Assembly (NCBI GenBank): GCA_017464815.1 | Contig: JAFTYI010000006.1 | Coordinates: 1-64,000 of the forward strand | Origin: Bacteroidaceae bacterium | Lineage (GTDB): Bacteria; Bacteroidota; Bacteroidia; Bacteroidales; Bacteroidaceae | DNA: 64,000 bases | Direction of reading: 5' to 3' | In this document: one piece after another, positions 1-9,640 of the stretch | Layout: every line of letters begins with the position of its first letter | Numbering within the stretch: the first letter of the stretch is position 1 | Notes under the pieces: model-generated | Told to the model about the DNA's origin: nothing | The model's database searches: none | What the model saw: only the letters and a program-made list of their open reading frames with translations | Position numbers and translations under genes: made by a program

Positions 1-82
1 AAGGGGACTAACATTCTGAACGGTGTCGTATGCACCAATGACAGTTAATAATCTTCGTCCTTTACCTCTTCTGTTTTCTTTG

Positions 83-117
83 CGAAGATAGCGAAAAATT
101 CGCTATCTTCGTTTTTT
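83..117 (+). terminator. Rho-independent terminator, plus strand
   Basis: A perfect 13-bp stem (83-95 with 99-111) closes a three-base AAA loop and is followed by six T residues on the plus strand. It would end a plus-strand gene lying left of the window. On the minus strand the bases after the stem are not T-rich, so it is a poor terminator for trkH. Confidence 0.75.
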
Positions 118-173
118 CTGCAAATATAGAATGACAGAGACCGTCGGCATTTTGACACATCCTCTTAACCGAT

Positions 174-257
174 GACATCTTGATGTCGCACTCAACGACA
201 TCAAGTTCCCTCAAGCGGTGACATCTTGATGTCGTTCGAGGTGACATCTTGATGTCG
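174..257. repeat. 23-bp-period palindromic array behind trkH
   Basis: The palindromic unit GACATCTTGATGTC begins at 174, 220 and 243, and a decayed copy (GACATCAAG) begins at 197. All four starts are exactly 23 bp apart. The array ends about 20 bp from the trkH stop codon. The rest of positions 1-276 holds the terminator and, near 129-148, one copy of a dispersed motif (AATGACAGAGACCGTC) seen again near 12.6 kb. I see no gene there. Confidence 0.85.
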
Positions 258-276
258 TTTCAAGAAGCATCAAATC

Positions 277-1731
277 CTATCTTTTCCGCCAAAAGCCAGG
301 GGTAAGCAACAATAAGACACTGAACAGCTCCAGACGGCCGATGAGCATCAACAGGGCACTTACCCACTTGGCGGCATCGGGCAGATGTGCCCACGAATGG
401 ATGCCCGAACAACTGCCCAAGGCAGGACCCACGTTGCTCACACTGGAGACAACCACGCCGTAAGCATCCATGAAATCAAGGCCGAGAGCCATCATCAGTA
501 TCCACCCCACAAAAATGACCAACACGTAGAGGACAAAGAAGGCCAACAGGGTAATCTTGGCCTTGGAGTGGATGACGTGGCCGCTGATGCGCAAGGGGAT
601 GACGGCATTGGGATGTACGATGCGGAGGAACTCGTTGCGGGCAACCTTCAGCAACATGGCTATGCGCACACACTTGATGGCTCCGCTGGTGGAGCCGGCA
701 CAAGCGCCAAAATACATCACCACCGAAAGGAGGAACCACAGGACGGGAGGCCACAACATGTAGTCGGCCGACACGAAGCCGGTGGTCGTCTGCACAGAAA
801 CGACCTGAAAGAGGGCCTCACGGAAGGACTCCTCGAACTGCCCGCCACGCACGATGACCAATCCCAAGGCTATCACCAGCGTGAAGACCCCCACGAGGGA
901 GGCATACCAATGAAATTCAGTGTCGGAGAAGAGCTTGCCCACCCTCCCTTTGAAGATGGCAAGGAAAAGCAGGGTGAAGTTGATGCCCGAAAGGAACATG
1001 AAGAAGATGGTCACATACTCGATGTAGGCCGAGCCGAAAGCGGCTATGCTGGCATTGCGGGTGGAGAAGCCGCCCGTGGCAGTGGTGGCCATCGAATGGC
1101 AGATGCTGTCAAACGGCCCCATGCCTCCAGCCGCAAAAAACATGGCACACACGACGGTGAGCCCCAGATAGATGCTCCATATCCACTTGGCCGTCACCTC
1201 AATGCGCGGATGCACCTTGTCGTGACGGGGACCTGTGGCCTCGGCGGCAAACAGCTGCACACCGCCCACGCCGAAGACGGGCAACACGGCAATGGTGAAG
1301 AAGATGATGCCCAAGCCGCCTATCCACTGCGTCATGCTACGCCAGAAGAGGAGGCCGTGAGGAAGGGTCTCGATGTTGGGGAGGATGGATGCACCGGTGG
1401 TGGTGAACCCCGACATGGTTTCAAAGAAAGCATCGGAGATGGAGGGGATGTGGCCACTCAACACATAAGGCAACATGCCCACAAGGGAAAACACAACCCA
1501 CGAGAAGGAGACGATGATGTATCCGTCGCGACGGCTGAAGCGCTTCTCGGCACCACGGCCGATGTAGTTCAGCACCAAGCCGACGGCCAGAGCTACGCCG
1601 GCCACAATGACGAAGGGCCAGCGGTCGTCCTCGTCGTAATAGAATCCGAAGACCGAACAGAGGTCCAACAGCAACGACTCGATGTAGAGCAGGAAGCCGA
1701 GGATGCGGGCAATGATTTTCCAGTTTATCAT
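277..1731 (-). CDS. trkH: TrkH/KtrB family potassium transporter membrane subunit
   Basis: This is the potassium-conducting integral membrane subunit of a Trk/Ktr uptake system, which works with the cytoplasmic RCK protein TrkA encoded immediately upstream. The four pore-loop filter segments, each with its conserved glycine, are visible: TTTGAS at about 110-115, ATTATGGF at 215-222, TTTGF at 315-319 and SNVGPALG at 432-439. Hydrophobic segments run throughout. The length (484 residues) is normal for the family. The start MINWKII is the first Met of the frame. It lies 71 bp after the trkA stop, and the gap is filled by a 7-bp-period array, so the two genes are probably co-transcribed. Confidence 0.95.
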   Translation of the reverse strand: MINWKIIARILGFLLYIESLLLDLCSVFGFYYDEDDRWPFVIVAGVALAVGLVLNYIGRGAEKRFSRRDGYIIVSFSWVVFSLVGMLPYVLSGHIPSISDAFFETMSGFTTTGASILPNIETLPHGLLFWRSMTQWIGGLGIIFFTIAVLPVFGVGGVQLFAAEATGPRHDKVHPRIEVTAKWIWSIYLGLTVVCAMFFAAGGMGPFDSICHSMATTATGGFSTRNASIAAFGSAYIEYVTIFFMFLSGINFTLLFLAIFKGRVGKLFSDTEFHWYASLVGVFTLVIALGLVIVRGGQFEESFREALFQVVSVQTTTGFVSADYMLWPPVLWFLLSVVMYFGACAGSTSGAIKCVRIAMLLKVARNEFLRIVHPNAVIPLRISGHVIHSKAKITLLAFFVLYVLVIFVGWILMMALGLDFMDAYGVVVSSVSNVGPALGSCSGIHSWAHLPDAAKWVSALLMLIGRLELFSVLLLLTPGFWRKR

Positions 1732-1744
1732 ATTCTCAGTTATG

Positions 1745-1797
1745 AGCTACGAGTGACAGTGACAAGCTACGAGCTACAAGCTGCAAGCTACGAGTCA
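1745..1797. repeat. 7-bp-period array between trkA and trkH
   Basis: AGCTAC/AGCTGC cores begin at 1765, 1772, 1779 and 1786, exactly 7 bp apart. Another lies at 1745, with two degenerate units between. The array fills the gap between the trkH start and the trkA stop codon. It is not related in sequence to the arrays at the neighbouring genes. Confidence 0.75.
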
Positions 1798-1802
1798 GCA
1801 CT

Positions 1803-3140
1803 CTAAAAATATTTCTCAATCTTCTTGATCATTACGCCCGAACAGAAGACTACGACATGGTCGCCCGGACGGATGAGGGTGTTACCGGTGATGAGCTGCC
1901 CCTCGTCGTTGCGGATGAGTCCACCCAACGACACTCCCTTGGGTAATCCCAAGTCCTTCACCGGCTTGCGGGTGACGGGTGCATCCTCCTGCACGGTGAA
2001 CTCGGCCACGTCAGCGTTGGCCAGGGTGAGGCATTTCACATTGCTGACGTCGGCATCCAGCATCATCTGGTAGATGTGGCTGGCGGCAATCTGCTTCTTG
2101 TTGATGATGGTGCCGATGTCGAGTTCCTCGGCCATGTCGATATAATCGAGGTTTTCAATCTTGGCCACCGTTTTGCTCACGCCCAAGCGTTTTGCCGCAA
2201 GGCAGGCAAGCACGTTGGTTTCAGAGTTTTCGGTCAAAGCCACGAATGCGTCGTTATTCTCCAATCCCTCTTCCTTGAGCAAAGCAAGGTCGCGCCCGTC
2301 ACCATTGATTACCATCACACGGTTGTCCACCAACTCCGTCAGGCGGTTACACCGGTGACGGTCGCTCTCAATGATGGTCATCCTTATGTGGTCGGGGACG
2401 ATGTTGGCCGCACGCACGGCAATGCGTCCGCCTCCCATCACCATCACGTTGCGCACGTCGGGGTATTGTTCCTTGCCGGCAATCTTGCGGATGTAGGGGA
2501 TGTCCTCCTTCTTGGTCATGAAGTAGACGATGTCGTTCTCGTGAATCGAGTCGCTACCACGGGGGATAATGGTCTCGTTGCCGCGCTTGATGGCAACAAC
2601 GTGGTAGGGAAGACTGGCCGAACCCAATTCGTAGAAGGGAATGTCCAACACCTCGGCACCTTTGCGCAACTTCACGCCTAACAGCACCAAGGCACCGCCG
2701 CGCACCTCCCACCACTGGCGTATCCAGCTCATCTTCACGGCATCCACAATCTCCTTGGCGGCCAACATCTCGGGGAAGATGAGCGAATCCACTCCCATCT
2801 TCTTCCAAAACTCCTGATGCTTGGGCAAGAGGTACTCGTAGTTGTCGATGCGTGCCACCGTCTTGCGTGCGCCCAGGTTGTGGGCAATCATGCAAGCCGT
2901 CATGTTGCGGCTCTCGTCGGGAGTGACGGCGATGAAGAGGTCAGCGTCAGCCACGCCCGCATCCTTCAAACTGGCAATGGACGACGGCGAAGCCACCACG
3001 GTCATCAGGTCAAAGTCGTTGTCGAGCTTGCTCAGCCGCTCCTCACTTTCGTCCATCAGGATGATGTCCTGCCTTTCCCGCGAAAGCAGTTTGGCCAGGT
3101 GGGTGCCCACCTCTCCGGCTCCGGCAATGATTATTTTCAT
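1803..3140 (-). CDS. trkA: Trk system potassium uptake regulatory protein TrkA
   Basis: This is the cytoplasmic, nucleotide-binding regulatory subunit that gates the TrkH channel. The protein is a tandem duplication of the RCK module. The first Rossmann fold opens with GAGEVG at residues 7-12, followed by an acidic residue at the end of beta-2 (LMDESEE). A TrkA_C domain covers roughly 140-215, a second Rossmann fold begins near 231 (NVMVMGGGRI) and a second TrkA_C domain ends the protein. At 445 residues it has the usual length of two-RCK TrkA proteins. It lies between dxs and trkH on the same strand, probably in one operon. The dxs-trkA gap carries a 9-bp-period array. Confidence 0.95.
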   Translation of the reverse strand: MKIIIAGAGEVGTHLAKLLSRERQDIILMDESEERLSKLDNDFDLMTVVASPSSIASLKDAGVADADLFIAVTPDESRNMTACMIAHNLGARKTVARIDNYEYLLPKHQEFWKKMGVDSLIFPEMLAAKEIVDAVKMSWIRQWWEVRGGALVLLGVKLRKGAEVLDIPFYELGSASLPYHVVAIKRGNETIIPRGSDSIHENDIVYFMTKKEDIPYIRKIAGKEQYPDVRNVMVMGGGRIAVRAANIVPDHIRMTIIESDRHRCNRLTELVDNRVMVINGDGRDLALLKEEGLENNDAFVALTENSETNVLACLAAKRLGVSKTVAKIENLDYIDMAEELDIGTIINKKQIAASHIYQMMLDADVSNVKCLTLANADVAEFTVQEDAPVTRKPVKDLGLPKGVSLGGLIRNDEGQLITGNTLIRPGDHVVVFCSGVMIKKIEKYF

Positions 3141-3163
3141 AACTGTTTCTAATTAGATAGTGA

Positions 3164-3208
3164 CTATAGTCCCTATAGATACTATAGTTACTATAGGAAC
3201 TATATAGA
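3164..3208. repeat. 9-bp-period CTATAG array overlapping the dxs stop codon
   Basis: CTATAG palindromes begin at 3164, 3173, 3182 and 3191, and a variant (CTATATAG) at 3200. That is five units exactly 9 bp apart, each a 6-bp palindrome plus a 3-bp variable spacer. The last unit contains the final codons and the stop codon of dxs (stop at 3200-3202), so the array begins inside the gene end. Confidence 0.85.
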
Positions 3209-5107
3209 GGCTACACCTTTCAACGCTTTCACAATCCCCTCCTCATCCATGCCACAAAGGTGGTACAACTCTTTCACCGAACCGTGCTCTACGAAATGGT
3301 CGGGGATGCCCACGCGAGTGATGCGGGGAGTGAACCCGTGGTCGGCCATGTACTCAAGTACGGCGGCGCCCATGCCTCCACTCAGCACGCCATCTTCCAC
3401 GGTGACGATGCGGGTGAACCCTTCGCCCACCTCACGCAGGAGGTCAGCGTCCAGTGGCTTGAGAAAGCGCATATCATAGTGTGCAACGCTTTTTCCCGTC
3501 TCTTGTTCAAAGCAGGCAATGGCTTTGGCAGCCACGTTTCCGATGGGGCCAATGGTGAGCACGGCCATCTCTTTGCCCTCCTTCAAACGGCGGCCTTTGC
3601 CCACGGGAACTTCTTCGAGCGGGCATTGCCAATCGACCTTCACGCCGCGTCCACGGGGATAGCGGATGGCGAAGGGTCCCTTGTCGGGCAACTGGGCGGT
3701 GTACATCATCCGGCGCAGTTCGTGCTCGTCCATGGGTGAAGCGATGGTGAGGTTGGGGATGGGACGCAGATAAGCCAAGTCAAAGGCGCCGTGGTGTGTA
3801 GGGCCATCCTCGCCCACCAAGCCGGCACGGTCGAGACAAAGCACTACGGGGAGTTTCAGGATGGCAACGTCGTGGATAATGTTGTCGTAGGCGCGTTGCA
3901 TGAAGGATGAGTAGATGTTGCAGAAGGGCTGCATCCCATCCTTGGCCAAGCCGGCCGAGAAGGTGACGGCGTGTCCCTCGGCAATGCCCACGTCAAAAGC
4001 GCGGCCGGGCATGGCCTTCATCAGTATGTTCATCGAGCATCCGCTGGGCATGGCTGGTGTCACGCCTACGACGCGCGGATTCTCTCCGGCCAATTCGAGC
4101 AGGGTGCGTCCGAAGACGTCTTGGAAAAGGGGCGGCATTCCCTCGGTGTCAGTCACGATGCGTTCGCCCGTCTCCTTGTCAAATATGCCGGGCGCATGCC
4201 ACACGGTGGCCGCCTGTTCGGCAGGTGCAAAGCCCTTGCCCTTGGTGGTGTGGATGTGGAGCAGCTTGGGGCCTTCCATATCCTTGATGGCACGCAACAC
4301 CTGCACCAGATTTTTCACATTATGTCCATCCACAGGGCCGAAGTAGCGGATGTCCATACCCTCGAAGACATTCTGCTGATTGTTGAAGAGTGATTTAAGA
4401 CTGTTGTTGAAGCGAAGGATGCGCTTCTTCATCTTGTCGTTCAACCATCCCCACTCCATGAACTTCTGCGAGATGCGGTAGCGCCACAGATTGTACCATT
4501 TGCTGGTGTTCAGCTCCACCAGGTATTCCTTCAATCCACCCACGCTACGGTCGATGGCCATGTTGTTGTCGTTGAGGATAATCAGCAGGTTGTTGGGCGT
4601 GGTGGAGGCGTTGTTCAGTCCCTCGAAAGCGAGGCCGCCACTCATCGAACCGTCGCCGATGACGGCCACCACACGGCGGTCTTTCTCTCCCTTTTGGGTA
4701 GCAGCCACGGCCATACCCAATGCGGCCGAAATGGAGTTGCTTGCGTGTCCGCAGATGAATGCGTCGTATTCACTCTCTTCAGGCGAGGGGAAGGGACGTA
4801 TGCCGCCCAGCTTGCGATTGGTGCAGAAGGCGTCGCGACGGCCGGTCAACATCTTGTGTCCGTATGCCTGATGTCCCACATCCCACACGATGCGGTCGTA
4901 GGGGGTGTTGAAAACGTAGTGCAGAGCCACGGTGAGCTCCACCACTCCCAAACTGGAGCCGAAGTGACCGGGATTTTGCGACACTTCATCGATAATTTCT
5001 TGGCGAAGTTCGTTGCACACATCGGGCAACTGCTCGGGCTTCAAACGCTTCAAATCATCCGGCGTTTGGATGTCTTTCAACAGGTTATATGAGGTATTAT
5101 CATTCAT
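3200..5107 (-). CDS. dxs: 1-deoxy-D-xylulose-5-phosphate synthase
   Basis: DXS condenses pyruvate with glyceraldehyde 3-phosphate in the first step of the MEP isoprenoid pathway, using thiamine diphosphate. The family signatures are present: PGHFGSSLG near 47-55, GHQAYGHK near 78-85, the ThDP-binding GDGSMSGG (151-158) ending in NDNNMAID (179-186), and the transketolase-type pyrimidine-domain motif [15 protein letters not shown] later. At 635 residues it is full length. A TACATTTG -7 box on the minus strand at 5128-5135 supports the start at 5107. The gene heads a minus-strand run with trkA and trkH and is divergent from the GSCFA gene. Confidence 0.97.
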   Translation of the reverse strand: MNDNTSYNLLKDIQTPDDLKRLKPEQLPDVCNELRQEIIDEVSQNPGHFGSSLGVVELTVALHYVFNTPYDRIVWDVGHQAYGHKMLTGRRDAFCTNRKLGGIRPFPSPEESEYDAFICGHASNSISAALGMAVAATQKGEKDRRVVAVIGDGSMSGGLAFEGLNNASTTPNNLLIILNDNNMAIDRSVGGLKEYLVELNTSKWYNLWRYRISQKFMEWGWLNDKMKKRILRFNNSLKSLFNNQQNVFEGMDIRYFGPVDGHNVKNLVQVLRAIKDMEGPKLLHIHTTKGKGFAPAEQAATVWHAPGIFDKETGERIVTDTEGMPPLFQDVFGRTLLELAGENPRVVGVTPAMPSGCSMNILMKAMPGRAFDVGIAEGHAVTFSAGLAKDGMQPFCNIYSSFMQRAYDNIIHDVAILKLPVVLCLDRAGLVGEDGPTHHGAFDLAYLRPIPNLTIASPMDEHELRRMMYTAQLPDKGPFAIRYPRGRGVKVDWQCPLEEVPVGKGRRLKEGKEMAVLTIGPIGNVAAKAIACFEQETGKSVAHYDMRFLKPLDADLLREVGEGFTRIVTVEDGVLSGGMGAAVLEYMADHGFTPRITRVGIPDHFVEHGSVKELYHLCGMDEEGIVKALKGVASI

Positions 5108-5127
5108 AATTGTTACAAATAATCGTG

Positions 5128-5135
5128 CAAATGTA
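5128..5135 (-). promoter_or_regulatory. Putative -7 box for dxs
   Basis: On the minus strand this reads TACATTTG, an exact match to the Bacteroidota TAnnTTTG box, 21 bases before the dxs ATG. I find no clear TTTG at the expected upstream spacing. Confidence 0.55.
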
Positions 5136-5156
5136 GCAAAATAACCTTAATATGAT

Positions 5157-5164
5157 TACATTTG
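5157..5164 (+). promoter_or_regulatory. Putative -7 box for the GSCFA operon
   Basis: TACATTTG matches TAnnTTTG and lies 23 bases upstream of the chosen GSCFA start at 5188. It overlaps the region upstream of the dxs promoter, so this is a compact divergent promoter region. It also argues against the earlier in-frame ATG at 5152, which would lie upstream of the box. Confidence 0.55.
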
Positions 5165-5187
5165 CACTGAAATTTTTAATCATAACC

Positions 5188-6189
5188 ATGTATAAAGGCT
5201 TTATTACCCCCGTAGAAGTGCCCCAAAGTGGGGTGGAAATCACCCACGAGTGTCCCATCATGCTCATGGGGTCGTGCTTCGCCGAAAACATAGGGAGCCG
5301 GTTGGCGGAAAACAAGTTTGTGTGCGACATAAACCCCTTCGGCGTGCTCTACAACCCATTGAGCATTGCCGAAGCCATCAAACAGGTGATGAGCGGACGA
5401 GTTTACGAGGAGGATGCGCCCGAGCTGACAGAACACGGCGGCCTGTGGCACAGCTGGATGCACCACAGTGCCTTCAGTGCCCCTTCGCGCGAAGAGTGCC
5501 TTGCACGCATCAACGGGCGGTTGGCCGGCGCTCATGCCTTCCTGCCCACCACACGGCTGATGCTGATTACCTTTGGCACGGCTTACGTCTATCGCCATCG
5601 CGAGGGGGGCATGGTGGTGGGCAATTGCCACAAGTTGCCCGAGCGCACTTTCATCCGCGAACGCCTCACACCCGACGAGATTGTGGAGGAGTACACGGCC
5701 CTCATCGGCGAGCTGGAAAAGATGAATCCCAAGGTGCACATCCTCTTCACCGTCAGCCCCATACGCCACCTGCGCGACGGCCTCCACGCCAACCAACTGA
5801 GCAAAGCCACCTTGTTGTTGGCCATCGACCGCCTGTGTCAACTGATGCCCGAGCGGTGCAGCTATTTCCCCGCCTACGAAATCATGATGGACGAGCTGCG
5901 CGACTACCGCTTCTATGCCGACGACATGATGCACCCCACCCCCCTGGCCGTGGAGCACATCTGGAGGCATTTCGCCGACGTTTTTTTTCCCCTACCTACA
6001 AAAAAGTTTTTGCAGACGTGGGAAAAAATTCGCCAAGGTCTTGCCCACCGCCCCTTCAACCCCGAAAGTGAAGAATATAAGCAATTTTTAAGTCAAATAG
6101 AGTTAAGAATTCACCAACTTAAAGAAAAATATCCGACCTTTGATGCCGAAAACGAATTATTGCTATGCCGTACACGATTAAAGAAATAG
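5188..6189 (+). CDS. GSCFA domain-containing protein
   Basis: This belongs to the GSCFA family (an SGNH/GDSL-hydrolase-like fold of unknown specific function), named for the N-terminal motif seen here as MGSCFAENIG. The start MYKGFITPVEVP matches the short N-terminus typical of the family. An in-frame ATG 36 bases upstream would add a segment not expected and lies ahead of the -7 box. The protein has 333 residues, with no signal peptide or membrane segment. It overlaps the following murF-alr gene by 25 bp, which implies co-transcription and probably translational coupling. The substrate is unknown; a role near cell-wall synthesis is suggested only by the neighbour. Confidence 0.85.
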   Translation: MYKGFITPVEVPQSGVEITHECPIMLMGSCFAENIGSRLAENKFVCDINPFGVLYNPLSIAEAIKQVMSGRVYEEDAPELTEHGGLWHSWMHHSAFSAPSREECLARINGRLAGAHAFLPTTRLMLITFGTAYVYRHREGGMVVGNCHKLPERTFIRERLTPDEIVEEYTALIGELEKMNPKVHILFTVSPIRHLRDGLHANQLSKATLLLAIDRLCQLMPERCSYFPAYEIMMDELRDYRFYADDMMHPTPLAVEHIWRHFADVFFPLPTKKFLQTWEKIRQGLAHRPFNPESEEYKQFLSQIELRIHQLKEKYPTFDAENELLLCRTRLKK

Positions 6190-8630
6190 CCAAACAGATG
6201 CACGCACAGGTGCAAGGCAATGAAAACCTGACGATTAACCGCATACTGACGGACAGCCGCTCGCTCTGCTTTCCCGAAGACACTCTTTTCTTCGCCCTCA
6301 AAAGCAAGCGGGGCGACGGACACCGCTATATCCACGAACTGTATGCCCGTGGCGTACGCTCCTTTGTGGTAAGCCGGTTACCCGAAGGGGAGGAAAGCAT
6401 GACGGATGCCACCTTCCTGCTGACCGAGAATCCCCAAAAGGCATTGCAACGGCTGGCCGAGATGCACCGCACGCGGTTCGACATCCCCGTCATCGGCATC
6501 ACGGGAAGCAACGGAAAGACCGTGGTGAAGGAGTGGCTCTACCAATTGTTGGGCGACACGCGACGCATCACCCGCTCGCCACGCAGTTACAATTCACAGA
6601 TAGGAGTGCCCCTGTCGGTGTGGATGCTGAGCGGGCAGACGGAACTTGGCATCTTCGAGGCGGGCATTTCAGAGATGGGTGAAATGGCCGCCCTGCAAAG
6701 CATCATACGCCCCACCATCGGCATACTCACCAACATCGGTGGTGCCCATCAGGAGAACTTCTACTCCTTGCAAGAGAAGTGCATGGAGAAACTGGCCCTC
6801 TTCAAGGATTGCGACGTCATCATCTACAACGGCGACAACCCGTTGATGAGCGAGTGTGTGGCCAAGTCGATGCTGACAGCCAAGGAGATTGCCTGGTCGG
6901 TGGAGGATGACGAGAAGCCGCTCTACATCCGCTCCATCAGTAAGGGCGAGACGGGCACCCACGTGCGCTACCGCTACATCGGCTTCGATGGCGAATACCG
7001 CATCCCCTACATCGACGAAGCCTCCATCGAAAACTCGCTGAATTGCCTGGCTGCCTGCCTCTACCTGATGATGACGCCCGACGAGATTGCCCGCCGTATG
7101 CCCCTGCTCGAGCCGGTGGCCATGCGCCTGGAGGTGAAGGAGGGCAAACACGGATGCACCATCATCAACGACACCTACAACAGCGACCTGGCTTCGCTGG
7201 ACATCGCGCTCGACTTCATGGCCCGACGACCCGACCGAAAGGGACGACGACGCACGCTCATCCTCTCGGACATCCTGCAGACGGGACAGACGGCCAAGTT
7301 CCTCTACCGACGCGTGGCGCAACTGGTGGAAAGCCGGGGCATCGACAAGATTATCGGCGTGGGCGAAGAGATTTCGGCCTCCGAAGAGTTCTTCCCCATG
7401 GAGAAACACTTCTTCCCCTCCACCGAGTCGCTCTTGGCCTCGGAGGTGTTTGCCTCGTTGCGCGACGAGGTGATATTGGTAAAAGGGGCGCGACGCTTCC
7501 GTTTCGACACCGTGACGGAGCAACTGGAGCTGAAGGTGCACGAAACCATCCTCGAGATTGACCTCAATGCCTTGGTGGCCAACTACAACTACTATCGGAG
7601 CCTGCTACAACCGGGCACCAAAATGGTGTGCATGGTGAAGGCATCGGCCTACGGCGCCGGCTCTTACGAGATTGCCAAGACATTGCAAGACCATCAGGTG
7701 GATTACCTGGCCGTGGCCGTGGCCGACGAGGGAGTGGAGCTTCGCAAGGCGGGCATCACCTGCCCCATCATCATCATGAATCCCGAGCTGACGGCCTTCA
7801 AGACAATGTTTGACTACCGCCTTGAGCCGGAAGTCTATAGTTTCAACCTGCTGGGCGAATTGGTAAAAGCCGCCGAGAAGGAGGGAGTGACCAACTTCCC
7901 CATCCACGTGAAGGTGGACACGGGTATGCACCGCTTGGGTTTCTTGCCCGAAGAGATGCCTCTGTTGGTCGAGCGGTTGGGCGGACAATCGTCCGTAGTG
8001 CCCCGCTCGGTGTTCTCACACTTTGTGGGAAGCGATAGCGACGGATTCGACTCCTTCAGCCACCATCAGTTCGACCTCTTCAAGCAGGCGGCCGCCACGT
8101 TGCAAGCGGCTTTCCCCCACAAGATATTGCGCCACATCTGCAACTCGGCAGGCATCGAGCGCTTCCCCGAGGCACAGATGGAGATGGTGCGCCTCGGCCT
8201 CGGTCTCTACGGCGTAAGCCCCATCGATAACCACATCATGCACAACGTGAGCACACTGAAGACCACCATCCTGCAAATCCACGACGTGCCGGCCGACGAC
8301 ACAGTGGGCTATAGCCGCCGTGGCCTGCTCAACCGTCCTTCGCGCATCGCCGCCCTGCCCATCGGGTATGCCGACGGACTCAACCGTCGCTTGGGCAACG
8401 GACGTGCCTATTGTCTGGTGAACGGGCAGAAGGCTCCCTACGTGGGAAACATCTGCATGGATGTCTGCATGATTGATGTCACGGACATTGATTGTCACGA
8501 GGGCGACACGGCCGTCATCTTCGGCACCAAACTGCCCGTGACAGTGCTGAGCGACACCCTGGAGACCATCCCCTACGAAATACTCACCAGCGTGAGCAAC
8601 CGGGTGAAGCGCATCTATTTCCAAGACTGA
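6165..8630 (+). CDS. murF-alr: Bifunctional UDP-MurNAc-tripeptide:D-Ala-D-Ala ligase / alanine racemase
   Basis: Two consecutive peptidoglycan enzymes are fused in one 821-residue chain, an arrangement known in Bacteroidota. Residues about 1-450 form the Mur ligase, with the ATP-binding loop ITGSNGKT near 111-118 and the late NDTYNSD motif. Residues about 455-821 form alanine racemase. Its PLP lysine is Lys492 in MVKASAYGAGS, followed by KVDTGMHRLGF, MVRLGLGLYG, and the second catalytic tyrosine in VGYSRRG near NICMDVCMID. The racemase supplies D-alanine and the ligase adds D-Ala-D-Ala to the UDP-MurNAc tripeptide. The start overlaps GSCFA by 25 bp and the stop overlaps the next gene (TGATG), so the three genes form one unit. 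Confidence 0.95.
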   Translation: MPYTIKEIAKQMHAQVQGNENLTINRILTDSRSLCFPEDTLFFALKSKRGDGHRYIHELYARGVRSFVVSRLPEGEESMTDATFLLTENPQKALQRLAEMHRTRFDIPVIGITGSNGKTVVKEWLYQLLGDTRRITRSPRSYNSQIGVPLSVWMLSGQTELGIFEAGISEMGEMAALQSIIRPTIGILTNIGGAHQENFYSLQEKCMEKLALFKDCDVIIYNGDNPLMSECVAKSMLTAKEIAWSVEDDEKPLYIRSISKGETGTHVRYRYIGFDGEYRIPYIDEASIENSLNCLAACLYLMMTPDEIARRMPLLEPVAMRLEVKEGKHGCTIINDTYNSDLASLDIALDFMARRPDRKGRRRTLILSDILQTGQTAKFLYRRVAQLVESRGIDKIIGVGEEISASEEFFPMEKHFFPSTESLLASEVFASLRDEVILVKGARRFRFDTVTEQLELKVHETILEIDLNALVANYNYYRSLLQPGTKMVCMVKASAYGAGSYEIAKTLQDHQVDYLAVAVADEGVELRKAGITCPIIIMNPELTAFKTMFDYRLEPEVYSFNLLGELVKAAEKEGVTNFPIHVKVDTGMHRLGFLPEEMPLLVERLGGQSSVVPRSVFSHFVGSDSDGFDSFSHHQFDLFKQAAATLQAAFPHKILRHICNSAGIERFPEAQMEMVRLGLGLYGVSPIDNHIMHNVSTLKTTILQIHDVPADDTVGYSRRGLLNRPSRIAALPIGYADGLNRRLGNGRAYCLVNGQKAPYVGNICMDVCMIDVTDIDCHEGDTAVIFGTKLPVTVLSDTLETIPYEILTSVSNRVKRIYFQD

Positions 8631-9640
8631 TGAAGGCACTGCTTCTCCTCATTCTGCTCCTTCTCCCCCTGCTGACTCCGGCTCAGGTGGCCGACACATT
8701 ACGGGTCATGTGGTATAATGTGGAAAATCTGTTTGATTGTCAGGACGACCCTCAGAAGGCCGACGAAGAGTTTCTTCCCGAGGGGACACACCGATGGACG
8801 CCCTACCGATATTGGCAGAAGCAACGGGCCGTGGCGCGAGTGATTGCCGCCGTGGGCGACCAGCGCTTGCCCGATATTATTGGGTTGTGCGAAGTAGAAG
8901 GAGACTCCGTCCTGACCGACCTCACCCGTCGTTCGCCCCTCCGCACGGCGGGCTACCGATACATCGTCACCCATTCGCCCGACGAACGGGGGATAGACGT
9001 GGCGCTGCTCTATCTGCCCGGGCGCTTCCGTCCACTCTCCCAACGAAGCATCTCCATCCACGGAGGCGATCGGCCTACGCGCGACATCCTGCATGTCCAA
9101 GGGTTGGTTTCACCCACTGACACCCTCGAACTCTTCCTTTGCCACTTCCCTTCGCGTCGCGGAGGCGAACGGCAGAGCCGCCCCTTCCGCCTACTAGCCG
9201 CACAGACGTTGCGCCACGCCATCGACTCGGTGTGTCAAGCCAATCCACAATCCAATGTGGTGATAATGGGCGACTTCAACGACAACCTCATCGACACCCG
9301 CGTAGCTCAGGAGCTGGGTGTTGTGCCCTCATCCCAGGTTTCGTCCTACCCCACCCTTGGCCTCATCTCCCTGATGGCCGACAAGCAACCGGGCACCTAT
9401 GCCTATCAGGGGCGGTGGGAGATCATCGACCACATCCTCGTCTCCCCCTCCCTGCTGAAAGCGGAAGGGAGGTTCAGCACACACCCATCCTTGGCACGCA
9501 TCGCCGCCCTACCTTTCCTGCTCACCACGGATGAGAAGTACGGCATCCACGTCCCCCATCGCACCTACATGGGGCCACGACACTTGGGCGGATTCAGTGA
9601 TCACTTGCCTATTGTTGTGGATTTTATAAAACATTTCTAG
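8630..9640 (+). CDS. Secreted endonuclease/exonuclease/phosphatase family protein
   Basis: The protein has the EEP (DNase I-like) phosphohydrolase fold. Family elements are visible in order: NVENLFD at 30-36, the metal-binding glutamate region LCEVEGDS at 87-93, GIDVALLY near 121-128, GDFNDN at 214-219 and the C-terminal SDHLP at 323-327. The first 19 residues are strongly hydrophobic and end in TPAQ, a signal peptide, so the enzyme acts outside the cytoplasm. The ATG shares a base with the murF-alr stop (TGATG). A longer in-frame start exists at 8492 but would overlap the racemase by 139 bp and hide the signal peptide. The substrate (nucleic acid, phosphoester or lipid) cannot be read from the sequence. 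Confidence 0.88.
   Translation: MKALLLLILLLLPLLTPAQVADTLRVMWYNVENLFDCQDDPQKADEEFLPEGTHRWTPYRYWQKQRAVARVIAAVGDQRLPDIIGLCEVEGDSVLTDLTRRSPLRTAGYRYIVTHSPDERGIDVALLYLPGRFRPLSQRSISIHGGDRPTRDILHVQGLVSPTDTLELFLCHFPSRRGGERQSRPFRLLAAQTLRHAIDSVCQANPQSNVVIMGDFNDNLIDTRVAQELGVVPSSQVSSYPTLGLISLMADKQPGTYAYQGRWEIIDHILVSPSLLKAEGRFSTHPSLARIAALPFLLTTDEKYGIHVPHRTYMGPRHLGGFSDHLPIVVDFIKHF

Noticed and set aside
62-247. Small minus-strand frame of 61 codons at the left edge
   Set aside because: It runs through the 23-bp array, a dispersed repeat fragment and the terminator stem; the translation is just repeat sequence.
385-1806. Long plus-strand open frame (473 codons) antisense to trkH
   Set aside because: It has low-complexity His/Gly/Glu-rich composition with no family features, and the opposite strand encodes a clear TrkH with all four filter motifs. 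High GC in the third codon position makes such antisense frames common here.
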